Counted from the first letter of the stretch, positions 1-8,465 are shown. The stretch is DNA of 64,000 bases from Streptomyces sp. ISL-100 (GCF_018614615.1 NZ_JAGGOK010000065.1:1-64000); one strand, 5' to 3'. Numbers and translations are program-made. The notes: a model not told the origin generated them from the sequence alone.

Positions 1-108
1 GTTGCTCGCGTCCACTGTGTTGTTCCCGGGTTGCGAACAGTTATCGCACCGGTTGAACAGATCCACTTACTTAATTGAAGAGTGTGCTTGTTCGCTAAGC
101 CCGATAGG
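1..108 (+). other. 23S-5S rRNA intergenic spacer (partial)
   Basis: This short AT-richer stretch directly precedes the 5S rRNA and is best read as the 3' part of the 23S-5S spacer of an rRNA operon whose 16S and 23S genes lie upstream of the window. No reading frame in it looks coding. The assignment rests on its position only. Confidence 0.7.
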
Positions 109-226
109 GTTTCGGTGGTCATAGCGTTAGGGAAACGCCCGGTTACATTCCGAACCCGGAAGCTAAGCCTTTCAGCGCCGATGGTACTGCAGGGGGGACC
201 CTGTGGGAGAGTAGGACACCGCCGAA
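109..226 (+). rRNA. rrf: 5S ribosomal RNA
   Basis: The stretch beginning GTTTCGGTGGTCATAGCG and ending near CACCGCCGAAC matches the actinobacterial 5S rRNA as I know it, including the conserved internal block CCGAACCCGGAAGCTAAG and the pairing of the GGTGG/CCACC-type ends (helix I). Length about 118 nt is right for 5S. It is the last gene of an rRNA operon read on the plus strand and is followed within 10 bases by a strong intrinsic terminator. The ends are placed by eye and may be off by one or two bases. Confidence 0.95.
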
Positions 227-235
227 CAATCTTTC

Positions 236-287
236 AGGACCCTTGGTCCAGCGTTCATGCTGGATCAAGGGTCCTTTTTTTGTTTTT
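236..287 (+). terminator. Intrinsic terminator of the rRNA operon
   Basis: A long inverted repeat (left arm AGGACCCTTGGTCCAGC, right arm GCTGGATCAAGGGTCCT, loop about six bases, one mismatch) runs from 236 to 275 and is followed by a T-rich tract to 287. This is a textbook Rho-independent terminator directly behind 5S rRNA. It also argues against the earliest possible start (257) of the next open frame, which would begin inside the stem. Confidence 0.95.
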
Positions 288-352
288 CCGAAGCGCGTCG
301 GATGGCCGACTGCGCGAGAATGACTGCGTTACCCCAAGACAGGAGCCAACCG

Positions 353-2641
353 ATGTCCACCAACTCTTCCGACGATCGCCCGGAGCGCGAGCCGCGCCGG
401 CGAGACGGCGATGACAGGGGCGGATACCGCGGCGGTCGTGACGACCGTGCGCCGCGCCAGGACAACGATCGCGGTGGGTTCCGTCGTGACGACCGCCCCA
501 CCGGCGGAGCGCCCCGTGGTGGTCGTGACGACCGCCCGAGTGGTCCTCGCCGTGATGACGACCGAGGCGGGCGTCCGAGCGGTGGTGGCGGTGGCTTCCA
601 GCGTCGTGACGACCGGTCAGGCAGCGGCCCTCGCCGCGATGACAGCCGAGGCGGCCGTCCGGCCAGCGGTGGCGGTGGTTACCAGCGTCGTGATGACCGG
701 CCGAGCAGTGGCCCGCGTCGTGATGACGAGCGTGGCGGTGGGTTCCGTGGCGGTCGTGACGACCGTGCGCCGCGCCGGGACGACCGTCCCAGCGGTGGCG
801 GTGGCGGGTTCCAGCGTCGTGACGACCGTCCGAGCGGTGGTGGCGGTGGCTACCAGCGTCGTGACGAGCGTCCGAGTGGTGGCGGTGGCTACCAGGGTCG
901 TGAAGAGCGTCCCAGTGGTGGTGGCGGTTACCAGCGCCGGGACGACCGTCCCAGCGGTGGTGGTGGCGGTTACCAGCGTCGCGACGACCGCCCGAGTGGC
1001 GGCGGTGGCGGGTTCCGTGGCGGCCGCGATGACCGTGGACCCCGTCGTGACGATGACCGTGGTGGGTTCCGTGGTGGTCGTGATGACCGTGCGCCGCGCC
1101 GGGACGACCGTCCCAGCGGTGGCGGTGGCGGGTTCCAGCGCCGCGATGACCGTCCGAGCGGTGGTGGCTACCAGCGTCGCGACGAGCGTCCGAGTGGTGG
1201 CGGTGGCTACCAGGGTCGTGAAGAGCGTCCCAGTGGTGGTGGCGGTTACCAGCGCCGGGACGACCGTCCCAGCGGTGGTGGTGGCGGTTACCAGCGTCGC
1301 GACGACCGTCCCAGCGGTGGCGGTGGCTACCAGCGTCGCGACGAGCGTCCCACTGGTGGTGGCGGTGGTTACCAGCGTCGGGACGAGCGTCCCAGTGGCG
1401 GCGGGTTCCAGCGTCGTGACGATCGTCCGAGCAGCGCGCCGCGTCGTGATGACGAGCGTGGCGGCGGGTTCCGTGGCGGTCGTGATGACCGTGCGCCGCG
1501 CCGGGACGACCGTCCCAGCGGTGGTGGCGGCGGGTTCCAGCGCCGTGATGACCGTCCGAGCGGTGGTGGCGGTGGCTACCAGCGTCGTGACGACGACCGC
1601 GGTGGTTTCCGTGGCGGCCGTGACGACAGCCGGGGCGGGCGTCCCAGCGGTGGTGGCGGCTATGAGCGTCGCGACGACCGGCCGAGCAGTGGGCCGCGTC
1701 GGGACGACGACCGCGGTGGATACCGCGGCGGCCGCGACGACCGTGGGCCTCGTCGTGACGACCGCGGTGACCGCGGCGGCGACCGAGGGTACCGCGGGCA
1801 GCGTGACGACCGGGAGCGTGAGCCCATCAAGCGGCTTCCCATTCCCGAGGACGTCACAGGTCACGAGATCGACAAGGACGTTCGGCAGGAGCTCCAGAGC
1901 CTGCCGAAGACCCTTGCCGAGGATGTCGCCAAGAACCTCGTCATGGTCGCGAACCTCATCGACGACGAGCCCGAGGAGGCGTACGCGTACTCGCGTATCG
2001 CCCTGAGGCTCGCCTCGCGAGTGGCTGCCGTGCGTGAGGCCGCCGGCTTCGCGGCGTACGCGACTCAGCGGTACACGGAGGCGCTCGCGGAGTTCCGAGC
2101 GGCCCGCCGTATGACCGGGAGCGTCGAGCTGTGGCCCGTCATGGCGGACTGCGAGCGCGGGCTCGGGCGGCCGGAGCGGGCGATGGCGATGGCCGGTGAG
2201 CCGGAAGTGCTGAAGCTCGACAAGGCCGGCCAGGTCGAGATGCGTATGGTCGCGGCCGGTGCGCGGCGGGACATGGGGCAGATCGATGCGGCCATCGTGA
2301 CCCTCCAGGGGCCCGAGCTGGCGTCGAATTCGGTGCAGCCGTGGACCGCGCGACTGCGGTACGCGTACGCCGATGCGCTGCTGACCGCCGGGCGCGAAGC
2401 CGAGGCGCGTGAGTGGTTCGCCAAGGCGATCGAGGCCGACAAGGATGGTCTGACGGACGCTTCCGACCGCCTCGCCCAGCTCGATGGTGTCGCCTTCGTC
2501 GACGCCCTCGATGAGGAGTCCGGTGAGTCGGCGGGCGAGGCTGAGGCCGAGACTGAGACTGAGACTGTCGTGAAGGATGACGTCGACGTTCAGGACGAGG
2601 GCCCGAGTGGCGTGGAGCCTGTTGAGGGCGACAAGGACTGA
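353..2641 (+). CDS. RGG/RDD-repeat protein with C-terminal TPR-like domain
   Basis: This 762-residue protein has two parts. Residues about 15-490 are a low-complexity array built from units such as RRDDRPSGGGGGYQ and FRGGRDDRAPR, very rich in Arg, Asp and Gly, resembling RGG/RG RNA-binding tracts. Residues about 490-720 form an ordered alpha-helical domain with tetratricopeptide-like helices (for example the segment starting DEPEEAYAYSRIALRLAS), and the tail is acidic. The start at ATG 353 has AGGAG 9 bases upstream; the in-frame start at 257 lies in the rRNA terminator. The DNA repeats make other frames and the opposite strand falsely open. It sits directly behind the rRNA operon and is followed by a terminator, so it is probably monocistronic. 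RNA binding is inference from composition; the TPR part is known from related Streptomyces proteins but its role is not. Confidence 0.85.
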   Translation: MSTNSSDDRPEREPRRRDGDDRGGYRGGRDDRAPRQDNDRGGFRRDDRPTGGAPRGGRDDRPSGPRRDDDRGGRPSGGGGGFQRRDDRSGSGPRRDDSRGGRPASGGGGYQRRDDRPSSGPRRDDERGGGFRGGRDDRAPRRDDRPSGGGGGFQRRDDRPSGGGGGYQRRDERPSGGGGYQGREERPSGGGGYQRRDDRPSGGGGGYQRRDDRPSGGGGGFRGGRDDRGPRRDDDRGGFRGGRDDRAPRRDDRPSGGGGGFQRRDDRPSGGGYQRRDERPSGGGGYQGREERPSGGGGYQRRDDRPSGGGGGYQRRDDRPSGGGGYQRRDERPTGGGGGYQRRDERPSGGGFQRRDDRPSSAPRRDDERGGGFRGGRDDRAPRRDDRPSGGGGGFQRRDDRPSGGGGGYQRRDDDRGGFRGGRDDSRGGRPSGGGGYERRDDRPSSGPRRDDDRGGYRGGRDDRGPRRDDRGDRGGDRGYRGQRDDREREPIKRLPIPEDVTGHEIDKDVRQELQSLPKTLAEDVAKNLVMVANLIDDEPEEAYAYSRIALRLASRVAAVREAAGFAAYATQRYTEALAEFRAARRMTGSVELWPVMADCERGLGRPERAMAMAGEPEVLKLDKAGQVEMRMVAAGARRDMGQIDAAIVTLQGPELASNSVQPWTARLRYAYADALLTAGREAEAREWFAKAIEADKDGLTDASDRLAQLDGVAFVDALDEESGESAGEAEAETETETVVKDDVDVQDEGPSGVEPVEGDKD
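413..1812 (+). repeat. Tandem/interspersed coding repeats (RDDRPSGGGG units)
   Basis: Within the coding sequence the same short DNA units recur dozens of times, for instance CGTGACGACCGTCCGAGCGG, CGTCCCAGCGGTGGTGG and GGTTACCAGCGTCG, with near-identical longer blocks (for example around 770-960 and 1090-1300). They encode the Arg/Asp/Gly array. The array is expected to vary in length by slippage or unequal recombination. It is not a CRISPR: there are no unique spacers and the units stay in one reading frame. Confidence 0.9.
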
Positions 2642-2659
2642 CTGAGTCTGTGTGAGTAG

Positions 2660-2693
2660 AAGGGCGGCACCCCCGGTGGGGGTGCCGCCCTTT
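2660..2693. terminator. Bidirectional intrinsic terminator
   Basis: AAGGGCGGCACCCCC, a three-base loop GGT, then GGGGGTGCCGCCCTTT form a perfect 15-bp stem. It has A residues on one flank and T residues on the other, so it can serve both converging genes: the repeat protein on the plus strand and the DUF1015 gene on the minus strand. Confidence 0.85.
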
Positions 2694-2706
2694 CGCGTTT
2701 CTGGGG

Positions 2707-3990
2707 TTAGCTCAGTTCGAGGCTGCGCAGGACCAGGCCCGTCGCCGGCTTCGGGCCGAACGACGTGGATTTGCGGGGCATCGTGACGCCCTGGCGGGCC
2801 AGGTCCCGGACGACTTCCTCGCGTACTGGATGCATCAGGACGGCCGTACCGCCGTGACGTTCCGCCTGGGTGACGGCCGCCTCCGTGCCGTGGATGTACG
2901 CGATGTCCTCGGGGGCGTCGGGGATCGACCACATGTGGTCCAGCAGCGTGGCGTGCAGGACCGTCGCGTCCAGGGTCCGCCAGGCCGCGGGGCGGTCGGC
3001 CGGGATCGTACGGGACAGCAGGGCCTCGTCCGGGCGGTCGATCAGGTGGTACGCGCCGTCTCCCGCCAGGAGGAACGCGTTGCCGGCGGTGGCCGCCTCG
3101 GCGAGGGCGTCCAGGGCGTGGGGGAGCGGGCCCGGGACTTCGCGGATGCGGAAAGTGTCGGCGACCGCGGCGAGCGCGTCCGCGACGGGGAGGCGGTGCA
3201 GCACGCGGTGGATGGCGCGGACCTGGAGCGGGTAGCGGGCCGTGTCGATGAGGAGGACCAGGCCCGAGTCCCAGGCGCCGGTAGCCGGGTGTTCCGCCTG
3301 GAGGCGGAGGTACGTCGCCCACCGGTGGTGGCCGTCCGCGATGAGGGCCTGGCGGTGGGACAGGTCCGCGGTGACTTCGGCCAGTTCGGCGGGGTCCGTG
3401 ATGGACCACAGGCGGTGGCTGAAACCGTCCTCGGTGGTGGTGGCCAGGAGCGGGGAGCGCAGGATGGTGCGTTCGATGACGGCGGTCGCGCCGGTGGCGT
3501 TGCCGCCGCTGCGGTAGGTCAGCAGGAGCGGTTCGAGGTTGGCGGCCGTCGCGCGCATCAGGGCCGCGCGGTCGGCGACGACGTGCGGCATGACGTCCTC
3601 GTGGGGGAGGACGATTCCCTCCGCCGGTGGAGTGAGGGTGAGCGCGCCGATGACGCCGCGCTGGAGCAGGTCGCCGCTGCGCTGCTCGTACACGTAGAGG
3701 GCCGGCTCGGGGTCCGGGGCGAGTACACCTTCGGACAGCCAGCGGTGCAGGGTGTCCGCGGCCTGCTGGTTGCGGGTGGCGGGCGTGGCGGCCTGCGGGA
3801 GGATCAGGCGGACGATGTTGTACGGGTCGGCCGATTCGAGGTGGTGCAAGCCGTCGGGGCGTACCACCACGTCGTACGGCGGGGACGTGACGGCGGCCAG
3901 GCTGCTCACTCGCTCGGGGACGTAGCGCAGTCCACGGAACGGGGCCAGGCGCAGGCCGTGGTCCTCGTCGGACCGACCAGGTGTACTCAT
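2707..3990 (-). CDS. DUF1015 family protein
   Basis: A 427-residue soluble protein with the features I associate with DUF1015: an N-terminal LAPFRGLRYVPERV segment followed by SPPYDVV, a central block with IADGHHRWATYLRL, and a C-terminal ALLMHPVREEVV-like stretch. DUF1015 proteins are widespread in bacteria and archaea but have no established biochemical role; the conserved HHRW region suggests an enzyme or nucleotide-binding site, which is inference. ATG 3990 is the natural start. The gene is divergent from the HAD phosphatase, with only 72 bases between them, so the two promoters must lie close together or overlap. Confidence 0.85.
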   Translation of the reverse strand: MSTPGRSDEDHGLRLAPFRGLRYVPERVSSLAAVTSPPYDVVVRPDGLHHLESADPYNIVRLILPQAATPATRNQQAADTLHRWLSEGVLAPDPEPALYVYEQRSGDLLQRGVIGALTLTPPAEGIVLPHEDVMPHVVADRAALMRATAANLEPLLLTYRSGGNATGATAVIERTILRSPLLATTTEDGFSHRLWSITDPAELAEVTADLSHRQALIADGHHRWATYLRLQAEHPATGAWDSGLVLLIDTARYPLQVRAIHRVLHRLPVADALAAVADTFRIREVPGPLPHALDALAEAATAGNAFLLAGDGAYHLIDRPDEALLSRTIPADRPAAWRTLDATVLHATLLDHMWSIPDAPEDIAYIHGTEAAVTQAERHGGTAVLMHPVREEVVRDLARQGVTMPRKSTSFGPKPATGLVLRSLELS

Positions 3991-4062
3991 TGGTGCATCG
4001 TAAGTGGGGTCGTCCTATGAGCGATGATCGGGGGACAGGCACCGAGCTAGGAGTGGTACGGA

Positions 4063-5094
4063 ATGAGCCAGCAGACCAGGACCCGGCCCGACGCGAGCGC
4101 GCATGCGCTGAGCGAGGTGTACGACACGGCTCTGCTGGATCTGGACGGTGTCGTCTACGCGGGCGGTGAGGCCATCGCGCATGCGGTGGACGCGCTCGCG
4201 GTCGCCCGGGGCGGCGGGATGCATCTTGCGTACGTGACCAACAACGCGTTCCGGACGCCTGACGCGGTGGCGGAGCACCTCACGGAGCTCGGGGTCCCTG
4301 CGGAGGCTTCCGATGTCATTACATCGGCGCAGGCTGTGGCTCGGCTGATTGCGGATCAGGTTCCTGGTGGGTCGCGGATTCTGGTCGTGGGTGGTGATGG
4401 GCTGCGGGTCGCGCTGCGTGAGCGCGGGCTGGTGCCGGTGGAGTCCGCCGACGATGACCCGGTCGCTGTGGTGCAGGGGTACGGCGGGCCTGATCTGGCG
4501 TGGGGGCGGTTCGCGGAGGCGTCGTATGCGGTGGCGCGGGGTGTGCCGTGGTTCGCGTCCAACACGGATCTGACGATTCCCAGTGCGCGGGGGATCGCGC
4601 CGGGTAACGGTGCGGCGGTGGAGGTCGTACGGATCGCCACGGGCGCGGAGCCGCCGCAGGTGGCGGGCAAGCCGCTGCCGCCGATGCACCGGGAGACGAT
4701 TCTGCGGACGGGGGCGGAGCGGCCGCTGGTGGTTGGCGACCGGCTGGATACGGATATTGAGGGCGCGAATGTGGGGGGCGTGGACTCGCTGCTGGTGCTG
4801 ACCGGGGTTACGGATGGGGCGCAGTTGTTGGCGGCTGCGCCGAAGCATCGGCCGACTTATGTGGATGCGGATCTGCGGGGGTTGCTCGGCGGGCAGCCTG
4901 AAGTGGCCGAGGCTGGTGGCGGGTTCGTGTGTGGTGGGTGGACTGCTGCCGTGCGGGGCGGCGAGCTGGTTGTAGAGGGGGAGGGGGCAGCGGTGGATGG
5001 GCTGCGGGCGTTGTGTGCGGCGGCTTGGACGTATGCGGGGGACGGGGCGTGTGGGCTGGATGCGAGCAAGGCGCTGGACGGGGTGGGACTTTAG
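4063..5094 (+). CDS. HAD-IIA (NagD-type) phosphatase
   Basis: A 343-residue HAD-superfamily hydrolase of the NagD/p-nitrophenylphosphatase class. The nucleophile motif DLDGVVYAG lies at residues 26-34 with catalytic Asp26 and Asp28, motif II is VTNNA near 60, the motif III Lys is in AGKPLPP near 209, and the metal motif GDRLDTDIEGAN lies near 224-235. Members remove phosphate from small metabolites (nucleotides, sugar phosphates); the substrate here cannot be read from sequence. The start ATG 4063 has AGGAG about 8-10 bases upstream. The C-terminal 70 residues extend past the usual HAD core and are less conserved-looking. Confidence 0.9.
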   Translation: MSQQTRTRPDASAHALSEVYDTALLDLDGVVYAGGEAIAHAVDALAVARGGGMHLAYVTNNAFRTPDAVAEHLTELGVPAEASDVITSAQAVARLIADQVPGGSRILVVGGDGLRVALRERGLVPVESADDDPVAVVQGYGGPDLAWGRFAEASYAVARGVPWFASNTDLTIPSARGIAPGNGAAVEVVRIATGAEPPQVAGKPLPPMHRETILRTGAERPLVVGDRLDTDIEGANVGGVDSLLVLTGVTDGAQLLAAAPKHRPTYVDADLRGLLGGQPEVAEAGGGFVCGGWTAAVRGGELVVEGEGAAVDGLRALCAAAWTYAGDGACGLDASKALDGVGL

Positions 5095-5124
5095 GGGGGA
5101 AGGGCTCCATTGGAGCCTCCGATG

Positions 5125-5143
5125 CGAGGGTAGGCTAACCTAA
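5125..5143. promoter_or_regulatory. Predicted iron box (DmdR/IdeR operator)
   Basis: The 19 bases ending TAGGCTAACCTAA match the IdeR/DmdR1 iron-box consensus (TTAGGTTAGGCTAACCTAA) at 16 of 19 positions, with the right half complete and three mismatches in the left half. The site ends five bases before the GTG start of the first FecCD permease. In Streptomyces, DmdR1 bound to Fe(II) represses genes with such boxes, so this importer should be induced by iron starvation. Placement over the start suggests a leaderless or nearly leaderless transcript. Confidence 0.85.
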
Positions 5144-5148
5144 CCTCC

Positions 5149-6195
5149 GTGTTGGTTGAGAGTCCCCCCAAGCAGAGCGCACAACAGCTCCCCGCGCCCC
5201 GGGAACGCAATGCCGTCCGTGCCGGGGGGTTGGTTTTCTCCATCGGGGTGCTGCTGTTGGTCGTCGTCGCGAGTATCGCGATTGGTGCGAAACCCCTGGC
5301 GCTGGGTGATGTGTGGCACGGCCTGTTCCATGCCTCCGGCACCGGCAACGACGTGATCATCCAGGACGTGCGGGTGCCCCGCACGATCCTCGGTGTGCTC
5401 GTCGGTGCGGCGCTCGGGCTGTCGGGCGCCGTCATGCAGGGGCTCACCCGTAATCCGCTCGCCAAACCGGGCATCCTCGGGGTGAACGCGGGGGCCGCGG
5501 CCGCCGTCGTGTCCGCCATCAGCTTCTTCGGGATAACCTCCCTGACCGGATATGTCTGGTTCTCCTTCGCCGGCGCGGGAGTTGTCTCCGTGCTGGTGTA
5601 CATCCTGGGAGGCAGCCGCGGCGCCACACCGGTACGGCTCGCACTCGCCGGCACGGCCATGACTGCCGCGCTGTACGGCTACGTCAACGCCGTACAGCTC
5701 ATGGACTCGGCGGCGCTGGAGCGGATTCGCTTCTGGACCGTCGGCTCGCTGGCCTCCGCCGACATGGAGATCATCGGCAAGGTCTGGCCGTTCATCGCCG
5801 TCGGTGTGGTGCTGGCGCTGCTGATCGCGCGGCCGCTCAACGCCATGGAGATGGGCGAAGACACCGCGAAGGCTCTGGGTGCGCATCTGACCCGTACGCG
5901 CGTACTCGCGATGGTCGCCGTGACGCTGCTGTGCGGTGCCGCGACCGCCGCTTGCGGGCCGATCGTCTTCATCGGGCTGATGGTGCCGCACCTCGTCCGG
6001 ACCATCACCGGGCCCGACATGCGCTGGATCCTGCCGTACGCCGCGGTGCTTTCGCCGGTACTGCTGCTGGGCTCGGACGTCATCGGGCGGGTCGTCGCCC
6101 GGCCCTCCGAACTCCAGGTCGGCATCGTGACCGCGCTCGTCGGCGGGCCCGTCTTCATCCATCTCGTACGCCGCCGGAAGATGGCTCAACTGTGA
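5149..6195 (+). CDS. FecCD-family iron-siderophore permease, subunit 1
   Basis: A 348-residue BtuC/FecCD-type membrane permease with about nine or ten transmembrane helices. Diagnostic motifs are the VRVPRTILGVLVGAALGLSG block (residues about 80-100), the NPLAKPGILGVNAGA block and the C-terminal GPIVFIGLMVPHLVR segment that contacts the ATPase. It imports ferric siderophores together with the next two proteins. The start is GTG 5149; no Shine-Dalgarno sequence is visible because the iron box lies immediately upstream, and no good later start exists before the first helix. It overlaps the next gene by four bases (GTGA). Confidence 0.9.
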   Translation: MLVESPPKQSAQQLPAPRERNAVRAGGLVFSIGVLLLVVVASIAIGAKPLALGDVWHGLFHASGTGNDVIIQDVRVPRTILGVLVGAALGLSGAVMQGLTRNPLAKPGILGVNAGAAAAVVSAISFFGITSLTGYVWFSFAGAGVVSVLVYILGGSRGATPVRLALAGTAMTAALYGYVNAVQLMDSAALERIRFWTVGSLASADMEIIGKVWPFIAVGVVLALLIARPLNAMEMGEDTAKALGAHLTRTRVLAMVAVTLLCGAATAACGPIVFIGLMVPHLVRTITGPDMRWILPYAAVLSPVLLLGSDVIGRVVARPSELQVGIVTALVGGPVFIHLVRRRKMAQL

Positions 6196-7259
6196 CTGTG
6201 ACTGTCAGCTCCACTTCGCGGACGCGGTCCTCCCGCGCGATACGCACCCGCGGCGGGTTCTCCTTCCGGGTCGAGCCCAGGGCGCTCCTCGCCACGCTGC
6301 TGCTCACCGCCGCTGCTCTGGCCATGGCGGTCGTGCTCATCGGCAGTGGCGACTTCCCGATGTCGCCCGGTGACGTCCTACGTACGCTCCTCGGAAACGG
6401 CACCTCTTCTCAGGAATTCATCGTCACCGAGCTGCGGATGCCGCGGGTCGTCGTCGCGCTGCTCGTCGGTGCGGCGCTCGGGCTGTCGGGCGCCGTCTTT
6501 CAGTCCATCTCACGCAATCCGCTGGGCAGTCCCGACGTGATCGGTTTCGGTCAGGGCGCCACGGCAGGTGCGCTGGTCGTCATCGTGCTGTTCAAGGGCA
6601 ACGCCCTCGCGGTGACGGGCGGCGCGCTCGCCGGCTGTCTGCTGACGGGAGCCGCCGTCTACTTCCTCGCGTGGAAGCGTGGTGTGCACGGCTTCCGGCT
6701 GGTACTTGTCGGGATTGGGGCGGCCGCCATGCTCACGGCGCTCAACCACTACCTGATCACCAAGGCCAGCATCGTCGACGCTACCCGGGCCACCGTGTGG
6801 ATGACCGGCTCGCTCGACGGGCGTGGGTGGGAGCAGGCGTGGCCGCTGTTGGGCGTGTGCGCCGTTCTCGTTCCGCTGGTGCTGGGGCACGGGCGGTCGC
6901 TGCGCATGACGGAGATGGGCGACGACGCGGCGTACGCCCTCGGAGTGAGCGTGGAGCGTGGGCGACTGGTACTGATGCTGTCTGCCGTACTCCTCATCGC
7001 GGTGGCTACGGCCGCCGCCGGGCCCATCGCCTTCGTGGCGCTGAGCGCGCCGCAGCTCGCCCGTCGCCTGACGCGCTCGCCGGGCCCCAACCTCGGGGCC
7101 TCGGTCTCCATGGGTGCCACGCTGCTCGTCGTCGCCGACTGGGCGGCCCAGCAGGGCTTCGGCGACACGCAGCTGCCGGTGGGTGTGGTGACCGGGGTGC
7201 TCGGCGGCTGTTATCTGCTGTGGCTGCTGGTCACCGAGCGCAAGGCGGGACGTATATGA
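6192..7259 (+). CDS. FecCD-family iron-siderophore permease, subunit 2
   Basis: A 355-residue homologue of the preceding permease, with LRMPRVVVALLVGAALGLSG, an NPLGSPDVIGFGQGA block and a C-terminal GPIAFVALSAPQLARRL motif for ATPase contact. The first about 35 residues are Ser/Thr/Arg-rich and cytoplasmic. The start GTG 6192 overlaps the upstream TGA (GTGA), and a second GTG at 6198 is possible. Translation is probably coupled to subunit 1. The two permeases form a heterodimeric channel, as in FepD/FepG or CchC/CchD. Confidence 0.9.
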   Translation: MTVTVSSTSRTRSSRAIRTRGGFSFRVEPRALLATLLLTAAALAMAVVLIGSGDFPMSPGDVLRTLLGNGTSSQEFIVTELRMPRVVVALLVGAALGLSGAVFQSISRNPLGSPDVIGFGQGATAGALVVIVLFKGNALAVTGGALAGCLLTGAAVYFLAWKRGVHGFRLVLVGIGAAAMLTALNHYLITKASIVDATRATVWMTGSLDGRGWEQAWPLLGVCAVLVPLVLGHGRSLRMTEMGDDAAYALGVSVERGRLVLMLSAVLLIAVATAAAGPIAFVALSAPQLARRLTRSPGPNLGASVSMGATLLVVADWAAQQGFGDTQLPVGVVTGVLGGCYLLWLLVTERKAGRI

Positions 7260-8134
7260 CGAACGACAAGAGTTCCAGGAGCATGCCAGTGCAGAGTCAG
7301 CGCCTCAGTGCGGAATCGGTGACCCTCGCCTACGACCAGCGGGTCATCGCCGAAGACCTCTCCGTCGAGATACCCGACCATTCGTTCACGGTGATCGTCG
7401 GACCCAACGCGTGCGGCAAGTCCACGCTCCTGCGCGCACTGTCACGGATGCTCAAGCCCACGCAGGGGCGGGTGCTGCTGGACGGCAACGCCATCGGGTC
7501 CATGCCCGCGAAGAAGGTCGCCAGGACGCTCGGGCTGCTGCCGCAGTCGTCCGTCGCACCGGATGGGATCACGGTCGCTGATCTGGTGGCGCGCGGGCGC
7601 TACCCGCACCAGGGCGTGCTTCGGCAGTGGTCGCCGCAGGACGAGCGGATCGTCGAGGAGTCGATGGACTCGACGGGCGTCGGCGAACTGGCCGACCGGT
7701 ACGTCGACGAGCTGTCCGGGGGGCAGCGGCAGCGCGTCTGGATCGCGATGGCGCTGGCCCAGCAGACGCCGCTGCTGTTGCTCGACGAGCCGACGACCTT
7801 CCTCGACATCCAGCACCAGATCGACGTACTGGATCTGTGCGCGGAGCTGCACGAGACGCAGGGGCGCACCCTGGTCGCCGTACTGCACGACCTGAACCAC
7901 GCCGCCCGTTACGCCACGCACCTGATCGCCATGCGGGACGGCGAGATCGTCGCGCAGGGGCCGCCGGCCGAGGTGGTTACGGCGGAGCTGGTGAAGCGGG
8001 TCTTCGGGCTGCGCTGCCAGGTCATCGACGACCCGCAGACCGGGACGCCGCTGGTGGTGCCGGCGGGGCGGAAGGCGCGTGGCGGCCGGGCTGCTGTGGC
8101 TGCCGGGGCCGCAGCGGCTACAGCAGCTTCCTGA
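7256..8134 (+). CDS. Iron-siderophore ABC transporter ATPase
   Basis: A 292-residue ABC ATPase of the FepC/FhuC type. Walker A is GPNACGKST, the signature is LSGGQRQRVWIAMALAQ, Walker B is LLLLDEPTTFLD and the switch His follows in VAVLHDLNHAARY. ATG 7256 overlaps the upstream stop (ATGA); an alternative ATG at 7283 is preceded by AGGAG at a short distance. It powers the FecCD heterodimer. No substrate-binding lipoprotein is encoded next to it, so the importer must borrow one from elsewhere. The last 17 bases overlap the convergent SCP2-like gene. Confidence 0.92.
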   Translation: MTNDKSSRSMPVQSQRLSAESVTLAYDQRVIAEDLSVEIPDHSFTVIVGPNACGKSTLLRALSRMLKPTQGRVLLDGNAIGSMPAKKVARTLGLLPQSSVAPDGITVADLVARGRYPHQGVLRQWSPQDERIVEESMDSTGVGELADRYVDELSGGQRQRVWIAMALAQQTPLLLLDEPTTFLDIQHQIDVLDLCAELHETQGRTLVAVLHDLNHAARYATHLIAMRDGEIVAQGPPAEVVTAELVKRVFGLRCQVIDDPQTGTPLVVPAGRKARGGRAAVAAGAAAATAAS

Positions 8135-8465
8135 GGCGGATCAGGTCGCGGAAACCGGCTTCGAGCCTGACCCGGCCCGACGCCCAGGCCCTCGCGAAGT
8201 TCAGTTCGCCCCCGACCATGGCGACCAGGTCGTCACCGGTCATGGCCAGGCGGATCTCGGCGCGCTCGCGCGGGGGACCGTCGAAGGTGTCCCGTACGTC
8301 GATCCGGCCGCCCGCGAGGCGGCCGGTGAACGTGATGTCCAGATCCGTGATGTGACAGCTCAGGGAACGGTCGAGTGCTGCGGCGCTGCGTACGCCGTCG
8401 TCGGCCTGAGCCAGATTGTCCGAAAGTTTGTCGAGTGCGCTGCGGCACTCCTCCATCGTTGCCAT
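8118..8465 (-). CDS. SCP2 sterol-binding-like domain protein
   Basis: A small protein of about 115 residues (MATMEECRSALDKLSDNLAQ...) whose pattern, with DITFTGRLAGGRIDV followed by ERAEIRLAMTGDDLVAMVGGELNFARAWASGRVRLEAG, fits an SCP2-type lipid-binding fold. Such stand-alone domains are common in Streptomyces and may bind a lipid; none is identified. The frame is open much further upstream, but the region above 8465 is coding on the other strand, so I chose ATG 8465; a second ATG lies at 8456. No clear ribosome binding site separates the two. Confidence 0.75.
   Translation of the reverse strand: MATMEECRSALDKLSDNLAQADDGVRSAAALDRSLSCHITDLDITFTGRLAGGRIDVRDTFDGPPRERAEIRLAMTGDDLVAMVGGELNFARAWASGRVRLEAGFRDLIRLRKLL

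Noticed and set aside
82-414. Open frame across the 5S rRNA and its terminator
   Set aside because: The DNA is structural RNA plus terminator; the frame has no conserved features.
413-1812. Possible CRISPR array
   Set aside because: Units are contiguous in one reading frame, vary in length, have no unique spacers of constant size, and encode a protein. No cas gene is nearby.
411-2006. Second plus-strand frame through the repeat region (Val/Thr-rich)
   Set aside because: It is a shifted reading of the same repeats, with no ordered domain and no ribosome binding site. The frame with the TPR domain is the real gene.
617-4042. Very long open frame on the minus strand (1141 codons)
   Set aside because: It is open only because the RGG repeat DNA and high-GC codons lack stops in that frame. 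Its translation is low complexity, and the real genes are on the plus strand (353-2641) and in another minus frame (2707-3990).
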